Assembly: GCA_963920575.1 (NCBI GenBank)
Contig: OY986973.1
Coordinates: forward strand, 5,125,054 to 5,189,053
From: Narthecium ossifragum
Taxonomy: Eukaryota; Streptophyta; Magnoliopsida; Dioscoreales; Nartheciaceae
Length of the DNA: 64,000 nucleotides
Reading direction: 5' to 3'
Shown in pieces: positions 58,981 to 64,000 of this stretch (positions are counted from its first letter, which is position 1; each line of letters opens with the position of its first letter). The position numbers and the translations under genes were made by a program. Below the pieces are notes generated by a model that was given only the letters and a program-made list of their open reading frames with translations, did no database searches and was not told where the DNA came from.

Positions 58981-60003
58981 ATGACGTTGTCCACCGCCAC
59001 CGGCCAGGGCCAGCCGCCCCACGTCGTCGACGAGTGCCGCGGCGTCCTCTTTGTGTACAGCGACGGCTCCGTCTTGCGAACCTCAAACCCCAGCTTCCCT
59101 GTTCCTGTCCACGACGACGGCTCCGTGGAGTGGAAGGACCTACTGTTCTCCCCTGCTCACTCCCTCCACCTCCGCCTCTATAGGCCTCGTGGCAACTCCA
59201 CCGCCTCTAAGCTCCCCGTGTTCTACTACTTCCACGGCGGCGGGTTCTGCATCGGGTCCCGGACCTGGCCCAATTGCCAGAACTATTGCCTCCGCCTCGC
59301 CTCCGATCTCCGAGCACTAGTCATCGCCCCGGACTACCGCCTCGCCCCCGAGCACCCGCTCCCCGCCGCCATCCACGACTCCTTCGCCGCCCTTGATTGG
59401 CTCCGCTCGCAGGCGGCCTCCTCTGGAGACGGCGGCATCGACCCTTGGCTCGCGGAGTCTGCGGACTTCTCCCGGGTCTTCGTCTCAGGTGACTCGGCCG
59501 GCGGCACCATGGCCCACCACCTCGCGTTCCGGTCCGATCCGCCGGTAGATCTGGATCCGGTCCGAGTGAGGGGGTATGTGCTACTGATGCCTTTCTTCGG
59601 CGGGACGCGGCGGACGAGGTCGGAGGCGGAGTGCCCGGAGGAGGCCTTCTTGAACCTGGAGCTCAACGATCGGTTCTGGAAGTTGTCGCTGCCACGCGGC
59701 GCGACGACGGACCACCCTCTGGTGAACCCGCTCGGGCCGGAGAGCCCGAGCTTGGAGGAGGCGGAGATGGAGGCGAAGATGATGGTGGTGGTGGGAGGGA
59801 AGGATCTGCTGAGGGACCGGGCGGTGGAGTACGGGGAGAGGCTGAAGGGGTGGGGGAAGCCGGTGGAGGTGGTGGAGTTCGAGGGCCAGCAGCATGGCTT
59901 CTTCACCATCGACCCACGGTCTCCGCCGGCCGACGAGCTGATGCGAATCATCAAAAGGTTCATCTCCGATACGAGTTCATCTGAATCGTGCGCAGATGAA
60001 TGA
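58981..60003 (+). CDS. Carboxylesterase, CXE/GID1-like alpha/beta hydrolase
   Basis: An intronless frame of 340 aa, GC-rich unlike its surroundings, as usual for monocot CXE genes. The oxyanion-hole motif HGGG is at 85-88, the nucleophile motif GDSAGG has Ser172, and the other triad members are probably Asp275 (GGKDLL) and His305 (QQHGFF). It starts MTLSTATGQG followed by a VVDECRGVLFVYSDGSV region typical of CXE15-like members. There is no signal peptide, so it is probably cytosolic. The catalytic His is present, in contrast to GID1 receptors, so it is expected to be an enzyme. AtCXE15 cleaves strigolactones; whether this one does is inference. Confidence 0.92.
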   Translation: MTLSTATGQGQPPHVVDECRGVLFVYSDGSVLRTSNPSFPVPVHDDGSVEWKDLLFSPAHSLHLRLYRPRGNSTASKLPVFYYFHGGGFCIGSRTWPNCQNYCLRLASDLRALVIAPDYRLAPEHPLPAAIHDSFAALDWLRSQAASSGDGGIDPWLAESADFSRVFVSGDSAGGTMAHHLAFRSDPPVDLDPVRVRGYVLLMPFFGGTRRTRSEAECPEEAFLNLELNDRFWKLSLPRGATTDHPLVNPLGPESPSLEEAEMEAKMMVVVGGKDLLRDRAVEYGERLKGWGKPVEVVEFEGQQHGFFTIDPRSPPADELMRIIKRFISDTSSSESCADE

Positions 60004-61965
60004 CCGTATGTTGCCATGCACTTGGGCTGCCGTATCAATCGATTCACGAATCTAATAAGCTAAATATGATCGGTTTACCATCAAATCGAAAAAAATATTG
60101 AATGATGCTGAATCGATTCATGGATCTACTAATTTTGATAAATTTAGATCTCATGCCAAATAATACTGGACCTTGCTGAATCTACTATAAACAATTGACA
60201 CTAATAGAATCATACATGTCTGTCAAAAACTTTTTAGATATCGACCTATGTGCTGAAATTCCTACATGACTAAAAGCCACGTGGCAATGACGTTGCTAAC
60301 GGAGGATACCCACGTGAGTTACCGCTTCCATAAATAACATCACTGGGGATGTATTCCGGATTAAGAAATTTTAGGTTTAGAAAATACGAGACAATGAGTG
60401 GACATAAATCAAAATATTTTTTTTAATAAAAAATAGAAATGTGGATACAAATTGGGGTGGAGTTAAATTGGAATAGAATAAGTGATATCCTCGTTTTTTG
60501 AGATGACTTATCTTAACCCACCTTAAGGGATAAGGTGAGGATAACCTAAGGATAACCTATTTTATTCCTGAACCAAACATATCCGTTGGTAGGCTAACGA
60601 GAAGGGAGGTTGATGATCCGATTTGAGTATCTTCAGTCAAGGAACGAACGTTTATGAGGTTTTTTTTTAAAAAAAAAAATAAGCCTAAAGGCTAAGTATT
60701 ACAACTTATCAATCACTCAGACTACAAGTCCACTCGCAAAGAGGCCAAGTAACAAATTTATCAATCATCCGCCCGGCTACATAATCCATTCTCTGGTTAT
60801 CCTCGAATGGGATGTACACAACACTAAGCCCCCGTTTGGCGACAGAGGTAAGAACCGTTAACCCACTTCTTATCTCAAAACGCTATATATATAAATGGGG
60901 TTAAGCTTTTGGGGTTAAGAGTGGTTAAACAAAAAAATGGGGTTAAGTTTCTCTCTCATTTACACTCATCACATCTATTCTAATACTATTTTGATGATGC
61001 AAATATATAAAGAATGATAAAATAATATTTTTTTTACATGATGTGGACCAATCATGGTATAACACGTGACATGTGGGACCCACATATATTAATATTTTAT
61101 TATAATAATATGTTATTGATATTATTTAATACACTATGCATAGGAAATTGTTTTTACGTGCTTAGACTTTTTTATGCGCTTTTAAAAATACATTTAAATA
61201 TTTTTATAATGGTATAAAAATGTTTATGTGCGTAGTAACATTTTTTGCGCGTGTTTGTTTTTCTATATGCAAATATTTTTGTGAGTCCATAAATATTTTT
61301 ATATGCGTTTTTATGAGCGTATAAAAACTTTTGTGCACGCATAATATTTTTTTTTCATATGCGTAGTGTATTAAACAATATTATTCATATGTTATTATAA
61401 TAAAATATTAATATAAGTGGGTCCACATGCCACATGTCATATCATGGTTGGTCTACATCATGCAAAATTTATTTTATTTTATATTATTTTAATGATAAAT
61501 ATTAAAATATTATTATTATATTAATATAAGTGGGTTCGCATGGGATTGCATTGATGTGTACGACCATGCCACGTCACCATGCTATGTCATGTGGCGATAT
61601 GATTCTTCTTCGCGTCCGCCGTAGGTGGAGGCTGCGTATACGTCGCTGGCGGCCACGACGCGGGCAAGAACGGCCTCAACACCGCCGAGTCATACGACCC
61701 GGTGGAGGACGGGCATGCATCGTTGCCGACAATGGTGGAGGAGCGGGTGTCTGCTAGAGATGGCAAATAAGCGGGCGTTGATAGGAGAGGGATTCGTCTG
61801 TGGAGACGTCAAACATGATGGGTGAAGTGGTAATATTATACTTTATTATAATATATTTTTACTTTATTTTATATAATAATATAATAGTATAAATTTTATA
61901 TTGTTCAACGTACAAATACCGAAAACTTAATTTAATAGTGGAATACAGAAAGATGAGTTAGCCGA
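60004..61965. other. AT-rich intergenic stretch with MITE-like repeats
   Basis: Short MITE-like pieces occur near 60340-60590 ('gataaggtgaggataacc') and at 60830 onward ('gcccccgtttggcgacagagg'). The large inverted repeat 61036-61465 is listed separately. Frames at 61530-61825 on the plus strand have no recognised family and lie in repeat-derived sequence. Confidence 0.5.
61036..61465. repeat. Inverted repeat, arms about 100 bp
   Basis: The left arm (61036-61140) contains 'atgatgtggaccaatcatgg' and 'attaatattttattataata'. The right arm (61363-61465) is its imperfect reverse complement ('tattataataaaatattaat', 'catggttggtctacatcat'). A third partial piece follows at 61500-61575. Probably a foldback MITE; the loop holds 'tttttatatgcgt'-like repeats. 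Confidence 0.8.
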
Positions 61966-64000
61966 TATGAGGACCTGCCCCTCTACCCCTGTGGCTCGTT
62001 GTAGACCGCAAGGGCAATTTGGTAAATTACGCATTGTTAGTTTGTTTCACACCTGCGTGTGCACACACTGACTTTGTTTCTGTTAGTCTTTGATTAGAAT
62101 GGTTAGGTGGACCCGGGATCGGAAGATCCGAGCTTGGGTTTGTGTTTTAGCCCAAGTTTGTGTTTCTGGGCAAGAAGGCAAGAAGATCGATCTTTCTTGC
62201 TAAGGAGATTGATCTTCCTTGCTAAGGAGATCGATCTTCCTTGAGAAGAAGATCGATCCTTCTGTGTCAGAAAGTCTTGACAGTGGAGTTGAGAGGACGG
62301 CCGCCGTTGGCCGTCGCTCTCCCCTGTCAGAGGAAGAGAGGACTTTCTCTCCTCTCCTCCCCCTTTTCCCCTCCTTCCCCGGCTTTCCCCCTTCCTCTTC
62401 CTCTTCTTCCTCTTTTCCTTCTCCTTCTCCTTCCTTCTTCTTTCTTTTTCCCGCAAGCTCTGCTTCCTCTGTTTTTCCCTGCAGCCCCTTCTTCTTCTCC
62501 GTTCTCCCTCCTCCGGCCACTATTTTGGGCGTTTCAAGGCTCGTTGGATCCCTGGCGACGTGAGGAAGATCTCTGGTGTGGTTTGAAGCTGGGTTGGTGA
62601 CTGGTTTGCGGGGAATCAACTGAGGAGTGCGTTTCCGGTAGGTTTCTACGTACCTGAGTTAGTTTAGGGGTTTTCTTTGGATCTAGCCGTTAGATCTTGC
62701 TGTTCTTTGTGTTGTTGGATGCCTCTTGCTTAGTATAATTTTTTGTTTAAGTTTCATAAGCTTTGGTAGAGATTTTAGTAGGATTTAAGCATATTTAATC
62801 TTGGATTTTCTGATTTCTGCTATTCTTGAAGAACAACCGATTTATGGTGAGTTTTTTGATCGGTATGTGCATGTTCTTGGGTTGCGATGAACATAAGAGT
62901 TGTAGATCTTTGAATCTACTAGCAAACCCAACTGATTTCATAATTTTTTGATTTTCCTACGATTTGTTATGAATTTCGTACGGGTGGGTTGCGTTGCAGC
63001 AAGTAATGGTAAGTTAGTTTGATTAGCAGTTTTGATTAGTGTTTTCCTGTTAATCTAGCCGTTGGATGTTTTCCGATTTTGGATATGTTGATCCCGGAAT
63101 GTTGATCTACATATGTTAAAATTGGATCTCGAATCCAACGTCGTTTGGATGTCGGATCGACGGGGTCAATTAGTCTCTAAGTAGAGGATTTTGGTGATTT
63201 AAATAATATTATATGTTCGAAACATATAATATTATATTTTACTGTTCATCAAAGTTTTCGGGGTTGCTTCCCGTTGCAGGAGTCCGCGGTTGACGGTCGT
63301 GGTACCGTCGTAATGTCGGGACCCGCTGCGAATCGGCTGGCAGCGGTTAGTAGTATCGCTGCAGCGATCCAGTTGGACTTATATGATGTTTGATCATACT
63401 GTTGCATGGTCACCTCTTATTTTGTGTATGTTCATAGCATGCATTCTCTGTTGTGCATTAGTTGCATGGTTAGGGCGTGGGTGATCTGTGGGTCGCCGTC
63501 CCGAGGCTGGAAGCTCGGATTTAGCCCTAGGAGTACCGGGGTTGAGTAGTTTGGACCCGGTTCGAATTGTGGTGTCCAGTCAAACTTGATGATAGGCTTA
63601 GATGATTGGTACACATGTTGCTTGATGATTGTAGAAGTCGTGTCGGTCTCGAGTCGGATGCTGAGGTGTAGCCAGTGTCCCACTGTGTTGACTCTTGAGT
63701 AGAGGAGTTGTCTACTCAGCGGTGCCATTTCCCGCATGCAGTGCCGTTCCCTGCTTGTGAGCCAGCAGTGTTGTTTCCTGTTACTGAGTGTGACCTGGCA
63801 TGTGACCAGCTCGGCTGGAAGATCATGATTGTGGGCCTCAGGGACACGCGATGGGGTTATGGGACCCATGTATACACCCAGGTCTTATTTGAGGGTGACG
63901 CTGTTGCGTTTCCCTCTTCCTTATGTGTGTCGTAGTGTAGAACCCTACCGAGCTTTATGCTCACTCCTACCCGGGCTGCGTTTTGCAGGTGCAGGCGTCA
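61966..64000 (+). mobile_element. LTR 4, same family as solo LTRs 1-3, runs off the window
   Basis: Starts TATGAGGACCTGCCCCTCTACC, the reverse complement of the right end of LTRs 1-3 with TG changed to TA. It continues through all family landmarks in reverse order: 'cacacactgac', the GATCGATC array, the pyrimidine-rich leader 62320-62520, 'aatataatattatat' and the 'ccgctgcgaatcggctggcag' block. It reaches 'gcgttttgcaggtgcaggcg', about 370 bp before the expected end, so it is incomplete here. Whether it is a solo LTR or the 5' LTR of a full element cannot be seen. Confidence 0.9.
62185..62258 (+). repeat. GATCGATC array in LTR 4
   Basis: Cores at 62185, 62207 (GATTGATC), 62229 and 62251, an exact 22-bp period. 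The spacers are partly similar here ('cttgctaagga'), unlike LTR 1. Confidence 0.93.

Noticed and set aside
59334..60047. Antisense frame of 237 codons in the carboxylesterase
   Set aside because: Shadow of a GC-rich coding sequence; the sense frame has the HGGG and GDSAGG motifs and catalytic residues.

Overview
This window is nuclear DNA of a flowering plant. The evidence is intron-rich genes with GT-AG introns, a nuclear tRNA gene and layers of plant-type transposable elements. The D-lactate dehydrogenase reads closest to my memory of the grass protein, so a monocot is likely; that is inference. There is one 200-N assembly gap at 216-415.

Four protein genes look intact, all on the + strand. 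(1) 7169-12185 is a six-exon SPX-RING E3 ubiquitin ligase of the NLA/BAH1 type. (2) 42515-45213 is a four-exon, probably plastid, small protein with a DnaJ-type four-CXXC zinc finger. (3) 46707-57961 is an 18-exon mitochondrial FAD-linked D-lactate dehydrogenase. (4) 58981-60003 is an intronless GID1/CXE-type carboxylesterase. A tRNA-Gly(TCC) lies at 45801-45872 on the - strand. The genes do not form a pathway; they are neighbours separated by repeats.

The centre (about 14.7-42.3 kb) is a mosaic of nested transposons, and most layers can be dated relative to each other by target-site duplications (TSDs). A decayed PIF/Harbinger element (about 14.7-24.1 kb; transposase plus Myb/SANT ORF1) carries solo-LTR-like element A inside its ORF1. 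It abuts a decayed LINE (24.1-28.7 kb, - strand). That LINE is split by a Cassandra TRIM, which carries a 5S-rRNA-derived LTR, and by a 2.5-kb solo LTR; beyond the solo LTR a piece of LINE ORF1 resumes. Next come a hAT (ZMYM1-like) transposase fragment, a Copia-like solo LTR, and a G-rich minisatellite invaded by a solo LTR that was itself invaded by a sister copy. Last is a hAT MITE that contains element B, the sister of A. Another copy of the 2.5-kb LTR runs off the right edge (61966-64000).

The most unusual signal is an array-like module: the 8-bp palindrome GATCGATC repeated at 19-22 bp spacing, often exactly 21 or 22 bp, with unrelated spacer sequence. It occurs in at least three LTR families that otherwise share no visible sequence (A/B, the TGTGAGGACC...GCGCGACA family, and a Copia-like LTR). 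Where a TATA-like box can be seen, the array lies about 25-65 bp upstream of it. This looks like a convergent or shared promoter module of retrotransposons, and I know of no description of it.
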